In this document: positions 52,950 to 63,028 of the stretch, in pieces
How positions within the stretch are numbered: position 1 is the stretch's first letter
How the letters are laid out: each line of letters begins with the position of its first letter
DNA from: Wujia chipingensis
Lineage (GTDB): Bacteria; Bacillota; Clostridia; Lachnospirales; Lachnospiraceae
Direction of reading: 5' to 3'
Assembly (NCBI RefSeq): GCF_014337155.1
Contig: NZ_CP060632.1
Location: 2,611,001 to 2,675,000, forward strand
Length of the DNA stretch: 64,000 nucleotides
The notes under the pieces: model-generated
Database searches by the model: none
What the model saw: only the letters and a program-made list of their open reading frames with translations
Told to the model about the DNA's origin: nothing
Program-made: the position numbers and the translations under genes

Positions 52950-53678
52950 ATGAAAACAGCTCTTATTACCGGTGCTTCCCGCGGAATCGGCGAAGCTGCC
53001 GCCTATCAGTTAGCAAAAGAATACGACTGTGTTGCCATTATGAGCCGGAATACCGACGGAAAATTAAATGCCGTCGCGAATCAGATTCACACCACAACCA
53101 ATTGCGAATGCATTCCATTTACCGGGGATGTATCCGACTTTGCATTTGTTGAAGAATGCGTCCGGTCACTTGTCGCATCCGGACATCCGGTCGATATACT
53201 CGTCAACAACGCAGGCATCTCGCTCGTCGGGCTTTTTCAGGACATGACGCCGGAAGAATTCGACCGCATCCTGCGCATCAATGTAACTTCCGTCTACAAC
53301 ACCTGCCACGCAGTGATTCCCGATATGGTGCGAAACCAGTATGGACGTATCCTGAATATCTCCTCGGTCTGGGGACTCGTCGGTGCCTCCTGTGAAGTTG
53401 CTTATTCCGCGACGAAGGGTGCCATCAACAGTCTGACAATGGCGCTTGCAAAGGAACTTGCCCCAAGCCATATCGCGGTCAATGCGATTGCTTTCGGTGC
53501 GGTGGACACGACCATGAACGGTCATCTGTCTGTCGAAGAGAAGAAGACGCTCTGTGAGGAAATCCCGGCAGAAAAAATGGCGGCTCCCGAAGAAGCCGCC
53601 GCCTGTATCTCTCATATTTTGGCAATGCCGGATTATATGACCGGCGAAATATTGAAATTCGATGGTGGCTGGATCTAG
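52950..53678 (+). CDS. Short-chain dehydrogenase/reductase (FabG-like)
   Basis: A 242-residue SDR: cofactor loop TGASRGIGEAA (7-17), NNAG motif (about 89-92), catalytic Ser in NISSVWG, and YSATK with the Tyr and Lys (about 149-153). An arginine after the second basic position (SRN) suggests NADP(H). The closest known group is 3-oxoacyl-ACP reductase, but as a single gene outside a fatty acid operon its substrate is open. One of only two rightward genes in the chromosomal part. AAGGAGG before the ATG. Confidence 0.93.
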   Translation: MKTALITGASRGIGEAAAYQLAKEYDCVAIMSRNTDGKLNAVANQIHTTTNCECIPFTGDVSDFAFVEECVRSLVASGHPVDILVNNAGISLVGLFQDMTPEEFDRILRINVTSVYNTCHAVIPDMVRNQYGRILNISSVWGLVGASCEVAYSATKGAINSLTMALAKELAPSHIAVNAIAFGAVDTTMNGHLSVEEKKTLCEEIPAEKMAAPEEAAACISHILAMPDYMTGEILKFDGGWI

Positions 53679-53695
53679 CCACCATTTTTCTTTTC
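53662..53695 (+). terminator. Intrinsic terminator overlapping the SDR stop codon
   Basis: ATGGTGGCT and AGCCACCAT form a perfect stem around GGATCT, followed by TTTTTCTTTT. The 5' arm codes the last residues and the TAG stop lies at the start of the 3' arm. Confidence 0.93.
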
Positions 53696-53715
53696 CGAAT
53701 TCTTTTCTGAATTCG

Positions 53716-54990
53716 TTATGAATCCTTCTTACGCAGGTTTTTGATTGCTGTTGTAAGCTTGATCGGATTTCCGTAACGCAATGTCGAACTCCGGAAGATC
53801 TTACCTCCGATCACACCCATAAGAGCAACGGAAATATACAGAATGACCGCAGATACGATGATTTCCCATATCTGTACATGTCCCATCGCCACACGTGCAA
53901 ACATGGCGCTGTAAGAGCTAAACGGCAGGAAAGAACAGACTTTCATCGGTACACCATCCACCTTGTCAAGCTGAAGCAGCACAACAAAATATACGATCAT
54001 GATAATCATCTGTGCTGATCCGGCAGACTTGTTCAAGTCCTCAATCTTCGATACCAGCGCCCCAAGCGCGCCGTACAGAAACGCATAGAAGAGGAATCCG
54101 CCAATGCCGAATACTGCAAATACAACCAATACATTGGCTGGGATATCCAGGAACATGCCAAGGTCAATGCTCCAGAAATCTTTATTGTACTGGTATGAAC
54201 CAAGCAGACAGACAGCAATGATTCCAACCTGAAATACCGTTGCCACGGCACCTGCAAATACCTTGCCGAACAGCAGCGCCGTTGAATCGGTACTGGTAAC
54301 CAGAATCTCGATGGAACGGTTGCTCTTCTCATTTGTAACAGAAGACGCAATACTCATGCCATACATGATGATGAGCATAAATATCAGGATCACAAGCACA
54401 TAGCAATACCAGAAATTCTGTGTGCTGTCCTTGCCAAGGACATACTCATCATGGGTAATCTCCTTATATGACGCCTCCATGAATTCATTCAGATCCAGAT
54501 CATGCTTCTCACAGTAATCCAGCTTGACAAGCATCCCCAGATAGCTGTCAAAGACAGCTGCATCGGAATTATCCATGCTCTTGTTATATACATAATAATC
54601 GTAATCAGACAGCGAACGAACCGCAAATCCGGCGGCCGCTTTTTCGTCTTCAACCGCTTTTTTCAAAGCATCCTCACTGTCAAAGCTGACCAGATTTATT
54701 CCTGTTTCCATAGACCCCCATACCGAGCCATCCACGTCAATGATCAAAATTCCATCCGGATCGTAGACCCCGTATGTATGCTCTGCATCCGCATCTGCGG
54801 AAGAATCCTCCTTTGAAGTGCTGTCCTGAACGGTAGAATCCTTCTTATCTCCCGTAATTGCATCCTTGACACGCGGCACGAACATGATGCCCGCTGCCAA
54901 AACAGCAATCAGGATTGTGGATATCACATATGACTTGCTCTTAAAATAGTTGTCCAGTTCAAACTTTAATATCGTGAAAAACTGTTTCAT
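53716..54990 (-). CDS. ABC-2 type exporter permease (NatB-like)
   Basis: A 424-residue membrane protein: an N-terminal helix (SYVISTILIAVLAAGIMF), a large outer domain (about 45-190) and five to six C-terminal helices. NatB-type layout, often for sodium or drug export. The ATG at 54,990 has GGAGG nine bases upstream and follows the stop of the ATPase gene immediately. Substrate unknown. Confidence 0.88.
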   Translation of the reverse strand: MKQFFTILKFELDNYFKSKSYVISTILIAVLAAGIMFVPRVKDAITGDKKDSTVQDSTSKEDSSADADAEHTYGVYDPDGILIIDVDGSVWGSMETGINLVSFDSEDALKKAVEDEKAAAGFAVRSLSDYDYYVYNKSMDNSDAAVFDSYLGMLVKLDYCEKHDLDLNEFMEASYKEITHDEYVLGKDSTQNFWYCYVLVILIFMLIIMYGMSIASSVTNEKSNRSIEILVTSTDSTALLFGKVFAGAVATVFQVGIIAVCLLGSYQYNKDFWSIDLGMFLDIPANVLVVFAVFGIGGFLFYAFLYGALGALVSKIEDLNKSAGSAQMIIMIVYFVVLLQLDKVDGVPMKVCSFLPFSSYSAMFARVAMGHVQIWEIIVSAVILYISVALMGVIGGKIFRSSTLRYGNPIKLTTAIKNLRKKDS

Positions 54991-54991
54991 A

Positions 54992-55939
54992 TTATACCGC
55001 CTCCTTTGCTGCTTCTGTGTCCGGTTCTTCATCCCCGACACAAGAGATAAAGATATCATTCAAGGATGGCTCATAGGCTCCAAACTGGTGAATTTCAACT
55101 CCTGCCTGTTTGCAAATATCAAGGATCTGCCACATATCAGCCTGGGTTTTCAGTTCAAGCACCACGTACTTTTTAGTCACGCGCTCAACAGCTGCATAAG
55201 AAGACAGCTTCTCCCTGCAGATATCAGCCAGCTCCTGTGGGCTGTAATTGTCCGCCGATATCGTCTTTCTGCCACGTCCGTACGTATCCTTGATATCATC
55301 GAGATGTCCGGACAATACGACATCGCCATGGTTAATAATTGCGATATCCTCGCAGAATTCCTCCACATAGCTCATCTGATGGCTGGAGAAAATAACGATG
55401 CGACCTTCGCGGATCAATTCCCGGATGACGTCCTTTAACACCTGTGCATTGACCGGATCTAACCCGGAAAACGGCTCGTCTAATATGACTAACTGTGGCT
55501 CACCGACCAGAGTTGCCGCAAGCTGTACCTTCTGCTGGTTTCCTTTTGATAATGTCTCTAAATTCCGGTCAATATATTCGGATACATGAAGACGATCCAG
55601 CCATTTCACTGTGCTCTCATTCGCCTGTTTCTTATTCATGCCCCTAAGCATAGCCAGATACACCATCTGGTCACGTACTTTCTTCTTCGGGTAAAGTCCC
55701 CGTTCCTCCGGCAGATATCCAACCTGGCTTGCCGTCGGACGAAATATTTCTCCATCAAGCATAATCTCGCCGGAATTTGCATGGAATACATCCATGATAA
55801 TCCGGATAGTTGTCGTCTTACCAGCACCATTTCGACCAAGTAGTCCGAGCGCCCGTCCGCTCTCCACCGCGAAGCTGACCCCATGCAGGATTTCTTTTTC
55901 CCCGAAGCTTTTTCTTATATCTTTTAATTCGAGCTTCAT
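54992..55939 (-). CDS. ABC transporter ATP-binding protein (NatA-like)
   Basis: A 315-residue ATPase: Walker A GRNGAGKTT, signature LSKGNQQKVQLAATLV, Walker B LVILDEPFSGLDP, and a C-terminal DUF4162-type extension (about 215-300). Paired with the ABC-2 permease behind it; the last codons hold that gene's ribosome site. Confidence 0.93.
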   Translation of the reverse strand: MKLELKDIRKSFGEKEILHGVSFAVESGRALGLLGRNGAGKTTTIRIIMDVFHANSGEIMLDGEIFRPTASQVGYLPEERGLYPKKKVRDQMVYLAMLRGMNKKQANESTVKWLDRLHVSEYIDRNLETLSKGNQQKVQLAATLVGEPQLVILDEPFSGLDPVNAQVLKDVIRELIREGRIVIFSSHQMSYVEEFCEDIAIINHGDVVLSGHLDDIKDTYGRGRKTISADNYSPQELADICREKLSSYAAVERVTKKYVVLELKTQADMWQILDICKQAGVEIHQFGAYEPSLNDIFISCVGDEEPDTEAAKEAV

Positions 55940-56185
55940 AACCTCTTCCTTCCTATCTACCGATTTTGTTATTCCTACGTACTATACAAATCCGAAATTT
56001 TGTATAAAAATAACATGTTCCCAATATAGCAGAATCAATTGTCATTTGCAACTATCTGCTCCTGCATTTCATCTGTCTGCCAGATAAAATGCTGGTCTAT
56101 CGAAAACATGTTATGATCCATCACCATGTATCCGCATGATGACCGGCATGCACATCCGTGCATATCTTTCTATTATTATCAACTG

Positions 56186-57958
56186 TTATGGCAGTGCATA
56201 CTTCTGTTCATATGCACGGTACTGTTCGTCGTACCACTTCGCATCCTGCTCCTTCACTTCTTTGCGGTGCTCATGTGCATCGAGTTCATCATCCTCCACC
56301 TGGATTACACAGGTTGCAATATTCGAGCAGTGATCAGAGATACGCTCATAAGTATCGGAGATATCTGACAGACTAAGTCCAAGCTCAATCGTACATTTGC
56401 CTTTACGAAGACGCTTGACATGACGTTTCTTGAGCTCTTTGTTCATATCGTCCATCAACTCTTCCAAAGGCTGTACAAGCGCTGCTTTATAACGGTCATT
56501 TTGCTCAAATGCATTAACTGTCATCGTCAGGATATCTTTGAGTGCCTTGCTGTAGACAGCAAGCTCATCCATCGCCTTCTTCGAGAAGATCAGTTCTTTC
56601 TTATGCATCTGTTCCACTGCCAGCAGTATATTCACAGCCAGATCCGAGATACGCTCGATATCTCCCAGCGAATGAAGCATCAGTGACAGACGGTGTCCAT
56701 CTTCCTTCGAAAGATCTTTCGTAGAGAGCCGGAGCAGATATGTGCCAAGCTGATCCTCGTATTTGTCGACGGTATCTTCTTCCTTGCGGATCCGTTCCGC
56801 TATTTCCTCGTCGTATGCGGTAAGCAATCCGACTGCACGTCCAACAGATTTCATGGAGAGCTCTGCCATCTCAGAAGCTACCTTCCGACACTGCATGATT
56901 GCGAAACCAGGTCTCTCTAAGAATACAGGATCCAAAAGCTGCAGTACCTTGTCATGCTTGCTAAGCTCATCCTCTTCCTCGTCGTCATCCTTGATGGTCT
57001 TGACAGCAAGAAACTCCAGGAATCCGGAAAGCGGAAGCAGCACAATCGTTGCGGCAATATTAAAGATCGAATGGATCGTTGCAATTCCTACCTCATTTGC
57101 CGCCTGCGGCAGGAATGCATAATGTACAAATGCATTGGAGATATAAAATACTAACATGAATACAACCGTTCCGATTACATTAAAGTAAAAATGAACCGCT
57201 GCCGCGCGTTTTGCATCCTTACTTGCTCCCACACTTGAGATCATCGCAGTCGTACAGCTGCCGATATTCTGTCCCATAATGATAGGGAGAGCAAGTGCAT
57301 AGGAGACAGCGCCCGTGGAACAAAGTGCCTGCAAAATACCTACGGACACAGAGGAAGACTGCATAATCGTCGTCAATACAAAACCTGCAATAACTCCGAG
57401 AAGCGGATTCTCAAACTTCGTCAGAATCTGTGTGAACTGCGGAACATCCTTGAGTGGTTCCACTGCCGAACTCATTGCGGTCATACCATACATCAGAATC
57501 GCAAAACCAAGTAAGATTGTTCCGATGTTATGCTTCTTCTCACTCTTGCAAAATACAACTAAAATCGCACCAATCACAGCCAAAATCGGCGTAAAAGAGG
57601 TCGGCTTCAGCATCTGAAGGAAGAAGCTTCCTCCATCAATACCGGACAGTGACAGCAGCCATGAGGTTGCCGTTGTACCGATATTCGCACCCATGATAAT
57701 ACCGACTGCCTGACTGAGCTTCATGATACCGGAGTTAACAAAACCAACGACCATAACCGTCGTCGCTCCGGATGACTGGATGACTGCCGTTACACCTGCG
57801 CCAAGCAACACAGCAGACCACTTATTGGAGGTAAGGCGTTCGAGAACCTTTTCCAGCTTACCACCTGACATCTTCGCTAATGCATCTCCCATTATATGCA
57901 TACCGTACAGAAACAATGCGAGACCACCAACCATGGATAGAACGTCAAAAATATCCAT
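56186..57958 (-). CDS. Na/Pi-cotransporter family protein with PhoU-like domain
   Basis: A 590-residue protein. Eight to nine membrane helices in two related halves each contain the QSS signature (AVIQSSGATT and TIMQSSSVSV) of type II Na/phosphate cotransporters. A C-terminal helical PhoU-like domain follows (about 360-560, MAELSMKSVGRAV, LGDIERISDLAVN). It imports or exports phosphate and may be gated by its PhoU part. It lies 66 bases behind a kinase gene reading the same way, so its expression is probably controlled by that pair. Confidence 0.93.
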   Translation of the reverse strand: MDIFDVLSMVGGLALFLYGMHIMGDALAKMSGGKLEKVLERLTSNKWSAVLLGAGVTAVIQSSGATTVMVVGFVNSGIMKLSQAVGIIMGANIGTTATSWLLSLSGIDGGSFFLQMLKPTSFTPILAVIGAILVVFCKSEKKHNIGTILLGFAILMYGMTAMSSAVEPLKDVPQFTQILTKFENPLLGVIAGFVLTTIMQSSSVSVGILQALCSTGAVSYALALPIIMGQNIGSCTTAMISSVGASKDAKRAAAVHFYFNVIGTVVFMLVFYISNAFVHYAFLPQAANEVGIATIHSIFNIAATIVLLPLSGFLEFLAVKTIKDDDEEEDELSKHDKVLQLLDPVFLERPGFAIMQCRKVASEMAELSMKSVGRAVGLLTAYDEEIAERIRKEEDTVDKYEDQLGTYLLRLSTKDLSKEDGHRLSLMLHSLGDIERISDLAVNILLAVEQMHKKELIFSKKAMDELAVYSKALKDILTMTVNAFEQNDRYKAALVQPLEELMDDMNKELKKRHVKRLRKGKCTIELGLSLSDISDTYERISDHCSNIATCVIQVEDDELDAHEHRKEVKEQDAKWYDEQYRAYEQKYALP

Positions 57959-58024
57959 CTTTTTCTCCTATTCTCTTTATTGACATTTTATAAGCCGGTC
58001 TGCTGGATTTTACCCAAAATTCAC

Positions 58025-60382
58025 CTAATTTTTACAGTTTCCGGTCTTTAACAATAATACAACCTTGAAGAGGTCTCCGTCAATCATTATTTCCACTTTG
58101 CCGTTCTGTAATTCCATCAGGCTCTGCGCAATGGAAAGCCCTAATCCATTGCCCTCTGTATTTCTCGAACGGTCACCACGCACAAACCGTTCCTTTAATT
58201 CATCGCCGGAGATGTTCAGTGGTTCCTTCGAAATGTTCTTGAAGGTCACTGTGATCTCTCCCGGTTCTGCCTCGTCAATATCGATGTATACCCGGCTGTT
58301 TGGCTGGGCGTACTTGATGATATTTCCGATCAGATTGTCGAACACGCGCCACAGATGTCTGCCATCTGCCATGACATGGCAGTCTGCCTGCGTACCGTAT
58401 TTCTTCGTCAGATAATTCGTCACTACCGGTTGCAGCTTACATGCCGCAAGCCGCTCTTCGAATTCTCCGAGTGCCTGTTCTAAGAGCATTTCCACATCGG
58501 TCGGTTCCATATGCACTTCCAGATTGCCCGTAGACGCCTTGCTCGCTTCAATCAGATCCTCGATCAGCTTCTTGAGCCTTGCAGACTGCCGCTGCAACAC
58601 TTCCAGATATTCCGCTTCCTTGTCACTTAAATCTCCCGCCTTGGAGAGGATATCCACGTAATTGATAATAGACGTAAGCGGTGTCTTGATATCATGGGAA
58701 ACGTTCGTGATAAGCTCCGTCTTCATCCGCTCGCTCTTCATCCGCTCTGCCACTGCCACGCGCACACTGTCCTGAATACAGTTTAATGTCTCGCCATGTG
58801 CCGCAAATTCCGGCAGCATATGTGCCGTGTCGATCTTATAATCCGTCTCGCCGTCTGCAATCTTCTTCGCGCCATCCTTCAGCCGATACATCTGCACAAT
58901 CACGCGGATCAGGAAGACCGCAAGCAAAGCCGCACATACCAGATCCAGCACGATTGCCAGTCCGGCAGAACCACTCGCAGCCACGAGAATAAACCGGAGC
59001 AGTGCGATTCCTGCCAATCCGCCAATCCATTTCCAATAAAGGTTAAAATATCTTCCAAGGAAACGGAAGATATCCCGAAGTTTGCCAAACACCCACTTTA
59101 CAACCCACACAAGCAATTTACAAAGCCGCCAGATCAATGTGTTTGCAAACATTGCCCAGCCGGAAACCTTCATTCTGGTTGATGTCGTCATCAAAAGCGG
59201 CGGGAAAAGCAACGCCACGACAGCCAGATAGATTGCTGCTAAAAACAGCTCATCAATCCCGGAATATACATAATAATTAATTACATTGACTCCCGTTGCA
59301 AAAGCCGCGAAGAATACATACAAAAACAGATCATACGGTATCCGGTCGAACGCATTGCAGGTAATCTGTTCCTGCGCTTTTCTGTGCCCGGATGCAGTGA
59401 TCAAAAATCCGCCCATAACCAGAATCAAAATGATCGAAGCAGCAAGCGTATAGGGTGCCGCCTTTATAACCGGCTTACAATACCGCAGCACGATCGACTC
59501 TGCATAGATATCACGTGCAGTCAGGTCGGATCTGACATAGGCATACAGCGTGTAAGAAACCGGTGTATACATATCAATGCCCTGCGTCAGGCTGCCGTCA
59601 TAATCCAGCGTCAGGCTCTCATTGTATATCTGCACATCACCGGCTTTCTTCGTCGCACGTGCAACTGCCTTCTGATAAGCGGAATTGTTCGAGAGATAAT
59701 AAATAAAATTTGTATTGTCAAGCTGAATATACGGATCCGCATTGCCTTCGTCATCTACGGCAGTGTCAACCACGGTCATATCCGCAAAGGAAATATTGCT
59801 CCAATCCCAGTACATGTCACGGATTGACGCAGGAACTTCCCCGGATGTTGCAAATACATCTTCGTCCGCTTCATAGCTGCTGTAATCCTCATCATATTCG
59901 TCCGGTACATAATTGTTCTTCCAGAAATCAATGATATCCTCCAGAGAAAGCTTACAGGTGATCGTCGTCTGTCCGGTATAGGTCATTATCTGCCTGGATC
60001 TTACGTCATGATACTGATACTCTTCTGCCTTGTAATTCGACAAGGTTGGATACTTCTTTGCATCATCTGGTACGACCTCGAAGTAGAAATTGCTGTTTTT
60101 CTCATTGAAATAATCCTTATAATACCGTATCGTATGATTCTCCTGCGTATCATCCTGACTTTCCACATATGCCTTGTAGTATTCGTCCACCTGATACGAG
60201 GAATTATCCACGAGATTTCCCATATAGCCATCGTAAATCGCCTCCGCCTGCATCTGGCGGGAATCGCCGTACGAAATCGCCGCAACTACCACACAGCCGG
60301 AAACCACTGCCATAAAAAGCGATACAGAAAGCAGGATTGCAGCAACCACCTTTGCCACTGCACTTTTCTTTAATTTGTCCAT
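58025..60382 (-). CDS. Large membrane sensor histidine kinase
   Basis: A 785-residue kinase: one N-terminal helix, a 270-residue outer sensor domain (Tyr/Asp-rich), then several membrane helices (about 320-500), a HAMP-like linker (DGAKKIADGETDYKI), H-box VSHDIKTPLTSIINYV, N-box NLIGNIIKYA and G-box GNGLGLSIAQSLM. The ATG at 60,382 has AAGGAATG nearby and lies five bases after the stop of its response regulator. Linked to a phosphate cotransporter downstream; the signal is unknown. Confidence 0.92.
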   Translation of the reverse strand: MDKLKKSAVAKVVAAILLSVSLFMAVVSGCVVVAAISYGDSRQMQAEAIYDGYMGNLVDNSSYQVDEYYKAYVESQDDTQENHTIRYYKDYFNEKNSNFYFEVVPDDAKKYPTLSNYKAEEYQYHDVRSRQIMTYTGQTTITCKLSLEDIIDFWKNNYVPDEYDEDYSSYEADEDVFATSGEVPASIRDMYWDWSNISFADMTVVDTAVDDEGNADPYIQLDNTNFIYYLSNNSAYQKAVARATKKAGDVQIYNESLTLDYDGSLTQGIDMYTPVSYTLYAYVRSDLTARDIYAESIVLRYCKPVIKAAPYTLAASIILILVMGGFLITASGHRKAQEQITCNAFDRIPYDLFLYVFFAAFATGVNVINYYVYSGIDELFLAAIYLAVVALLFPPLLMTTSTRMKVSGWAMFANTLIWRLCKLLVWVVKWVFGKLRDIFRFLGRYFNLYWKWIGGLAGIALLRFILVAASGSAGLAIVLDLVCAALLAVFLIRVIVQMYRLKDGAKKIADGETDYKIDTAHMLPEFAAHGETLNCIQDSVRVAVAERMKSERMKTELITNVSHDIKTPLTSIINYVDILSKAGDLSDKEAEYLEVLQRQSARLKKLIEDLIEASKASTGNLEVHMEPTDVEMLLEQALGEFEERLAACKLQPVVTNYLTKKYGTQADCHVMADGRHLWRVFDNLIGNIIKYAQPNSRVYIDIDEAEPGEITVTFKNISKEPLNISGDELKERFVRGDRSRNTEGNGLGLSIAQSLMELQNGKVEIMIDGDLFKVVLLLKTGNCKN

Positions 60383-60386
60383 TTTA

Positions 60387-61085
60387 TCATTCCTTCCCAA
60401 ACATATACCCTTGTCCCCAGACTACCTTGATGTAGCGTGGTTCCGAAGGATCTGCCTCGATTTTCTCACGCAAGTGGCGAATATGTACCGCAACGGTGCC
60501 CTCCTGTCCAAACGGAGCATCCTCCCAGACTGCACGATAGATATCCTTCGGTGCATAGACCGTATTCGGATGTTCCATCAGGAATTTCAGAATTGCATAC
60601 TCTGTTTTGGTGAGGTTTACCATATCTCCGTCAATCGTAACCTTCTTCGCCCTGTCATCCAGACAGACGCCGCCGATGGTAAGCGTATCCGCTTCCGGTT
60701 CCTTCGGAACATTTCCGCCAAGCATCATGTAACGGCGCAGCTGTGCTTTTACTCTTGCGATCATAACAACCGGGTTAAATGGTTTGGTAATATAGTCGTC
60801 GGCGCCAACCGACAAACCAAGGATCTTATCTGTATCTTCACTTTTCGCTGTGAGCAGAATGACCGGAACATTGGACATCTTGCGAATCTCGTTCATCGCT
60901 GTGATACCATCCATCACCGGCATCATGATGTCCATCAGTACAAGCTGCACATCACCGGTTTTCAGCTTCTCACATGCCTCCTGTCCGTTGTACGCTTTCG
61001 TCACCTGGTACCCTTCTGCAGACAGGTAAATACCAAGTGCCTCCACGATATCCTTCTCATCATCACAGACTAAAATGTTATACAT
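60387..61085 (-). CDS. OmpR/PhoB-family response regulator (VanR-like)
   Basis: A 232-residue regulator: acidic pair DDE, phospho-acceptor in LVLMDIMMPVMDG, TAKSED, lysine in TKPFNP, then a winged-helix output domain (VHIRHLREKIEADPSEPRYIKVVWGQGYMF). AGAGGAG before the ATG. First gene of the regulator-kinase-cotransporter set. Confidence 0.95.
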   Translation of the reverse strand: MYNILVCDDEKDIVEALGIYLSAEGYQVTKAYNGQEACEKLKTGDVQLVLMDIMMPVMDGITAMNEIRKMSNVPVILLTAKSEDTDKILGLSVGADDYITKPFNPVVMIARVKAQLRRYMMLGGNVPKEPEADTLTIGGVCLDDRAKKVTIDGDMVNLTKTEYAILKFLMEHPNTVYAPKDIYRAVWEDAPFGQEGTVAVHIRHLREKIEADPSEPRYIKVVWGQGYMFGKE

Positions 61086-61203
61086 ATTGTTCTCCTCTTC
61101 CCTATCGGTAATCTCCGACCATACAGGTACCCCTGTTGCTATGATACCTGTATTATCGCAAAATGAATTTTAAGATACTAGATTTCATATATTTAAGATT
61201 TTA

Positions 61204-62058
61204 TTAAGAACATTTCATTTCTTTTCGATCCTGCAACACAGGAAATGCATCCCGGATCTTTGTCACATCGTTTTGTATATCATACACAAGTAGTTTTTCT
61301 TCCTTGCAGGAATCATCTGCAAGCCGGATTTCCCTCATCGGCACAAGCAGGCTGCCATCCGGAGCATACACCCCCGAATCCCCGGAATAATACTGTCCGT
61401 CCATATCACCGCAACAGTTCACCCCTGCCACATAGCACTGATTCTCGATTGCGCGTGCGGCAAGAAGTGCTTTCCAATGTGATACACGTGATTCGGGCCA
61501 GTTCGCAGGCACGATAAAAATTTCAGCCTCCGGAACCATCGCCCGGAACTGTTCCGGGAAGCGCAGATCATAGCAGATGGCAAGTCCTGCCTGAAATTCT
61601 CCGAGCCTTCCGGTGCAAAGCTTCTCTCCGCCACGGAAGTGTGCATGTTCTTCCCCATAGGAAAACGGATGGATCTTGGCATAATCCATTGCAATTTTTC
61701 CATCCGGTGTCACGATCGAATAATGATTTTCACAGAGTGGTTCTGTCTTTTTCACCCAGCCGATACCAATTATCGTGTGGTGCCGATCTGCAAGTGTTTT
61801 TATCTGTTCAATCGTCCAGCCGGTTGTTGGTTGGTTCGTCATGTCCGGAGTGCTATCCATTTGCGCACGCGATTGTATCTCAGCATCCGGTTGACAAATT
61901 TCTGCCGTCACATCGGTATGCATCGAGAATCCCGTCAGACTCATCTCCGGGAACAATATGATCTCCGCGCCCGCAGCTATCACAAATTCCTCTGCCCGGA
62001 CGAGATTCGCCTGTTTATCTTCCCATAGGATATTCGTTTGTGCCAGTGCGATCCGCAT
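61204..62058 (-). CDS. Carbon-nitrogen hydrolase (nitrilase superfamily)
   Basis: A 284-residue amidohydrolase with the Glu-Lys-Cys triad: ILFPEMSLTGFS, MDYAKIHPFS and LAICYDLRFPEQF. Best matches in memory are omega-amidase/YafV-like enzymes, but substrate cannot be fixed. It lies 21 bases behind the esterase gene and is probably the last gene of that operon. Weak ribosome site. Confidence 0.92.
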   Translation of the reverse strand: MRIALAQTNILWEDKQANLVRAEEFVIAAGAEIILFPEMSLTGFSMHTDVTAEICQPDAEIQSRAQMDSTPDMTNQPTTGWTIEQIKTLADRHHTIIGIGWVKKTEPLCENHYSIVTPDGKIAMDYAKIHPFSYGEEHAHFRGGEKLCTGRLGEFQAGLAICYDLRFPEQFRAMVPEAEIFIVPANWPESRVSHWKALLAARAIENQCYVAGVNCCGDMDGQYYSGDSGVYAPDGSLLVPMREIRLADDSCKEEKLLVYDIQNDVTKIRDAFPVLQDRKEMKCS

Positions 62059-62079
62059 ACGCTGTCTACCTCCACAATT

Positions 62080-63003
62080 TTACCACTGTCCCATTACTTT
62101 ATGCATAAATGCGCCAACCTCTTCCCATGCGCGCTTTGACTCCGGTATCACCGTGCCGCTCATCTGAAACACATGAAACATACCTTCATATACTGTGAAT
62201 CGTACCGGAACTCCTTGTTCCTTTGCCTTCTTCGCAACCGATACCGCATCATCATACAGCATCTCGTGTGTCCCGACCTGAATCAGCATCGGCGGAAATC
62301 CGGTAAAGTTTCCGTACATGGGTGAAATCAAAGGGTTCTTCGCATCATTTTCCCCGATATAAGGGCTGTGCAACAGCATCTCTCCACCGCCATCTGCACC
62401 AAAGACCGGATCGATCTCCCGGTTCTTCGTGTACGATTCTCCCGTGATTGCCAGATCGGTCCACGGCGACATCGCAACTAATCCCGCCGGCATCGGCTCG
62501 CCATTTGTGCGCAGTTCCATGCAGAGTGCCATCGCCAGACCGCCGCCCGCCGAATCGCCGACTACGATGATTCGATCGGATTCATAGCCTTTATCGCGCA
62601 GCCATTTATATGCGGCAACCGCATCTTCTAATGCCGCCGGAAATGGGTACTCTGGTGCCAGCCGGTAATCCACAGAAAGCACTGCCGCTCCACTGCTGAT
62701 CTCGGCGTAAAGCCCTGCCATCTTCCGGTACTGTCCCTGCAGCCCGGACATATACCCGCCGCCATGAAGCTGCAATATCACATATGGATTTTCTGATCCG
62801 TTCCATGTCAGATATTCCATCTTGAACAGTCCCATGTCGATATGTTCTACGGAAAGGTGCTCCGGGTATTCAAATTCTGTGTTCTGAATAGATTTTTCCT
62901 TTTTTCTCTGCCATGCCTGCTTTAAAACCGGGTTCTGGTTGACCATGGCTACGATATCACGCATCAGTTCTGCGCGGTGACTTGTCTTGTCGTTCTCCTT
63001 CAT
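62080..63003 (-). CDS. Alpha/beta hydrolase of the hormone-sensitive lipase family (acetyl esterase-like)
   Basis: A 307-residue esterase: oxyanion motif LQLHGGGYMSG, nucleophile elbow VVGDSAGGGLA, and the distal Asp/His in GTHEMLYDDAV and EGMFHVFQM. The ATG at 63,003 has AGAGG five bases upstream. It overlaps no gene but lies 25 bases behind DUF6320; together with the condensation-like gene it suggests making or trimming an ester or lipid (inference). Confidence 0.93.
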   Translation of the reverse strand: MKENDKTSHRAELMRDIVAMVNQNPVLKQAWQRKKEKSIQNTEFEYPEHLSVEHIDMGLFKMEYLTWNGSENPYVILQLHGGGYMSGLQGQYRKMAGLYAEISSGAAVLSVDYRLAPEYPFPAALEDAVAAYKWLRDKGYESDRIIVVGDSAGGGLAMALCMELRTNGEPMPAGLVAMSPWTDLAITGESYTKNREIDPVFGADGGGEMLLHSPYIGENDAKNPLISPMYGNFTGFPPMLIQVGTHEMLYDDAVSVAKKAKEQGVPVRFTVYEGMFHVFQMSGTVIPESKRAWEEVGAFMHKVMGQW

Positions 63004-63028
63004 ACATACCTCTCTTTTGATAATGATA

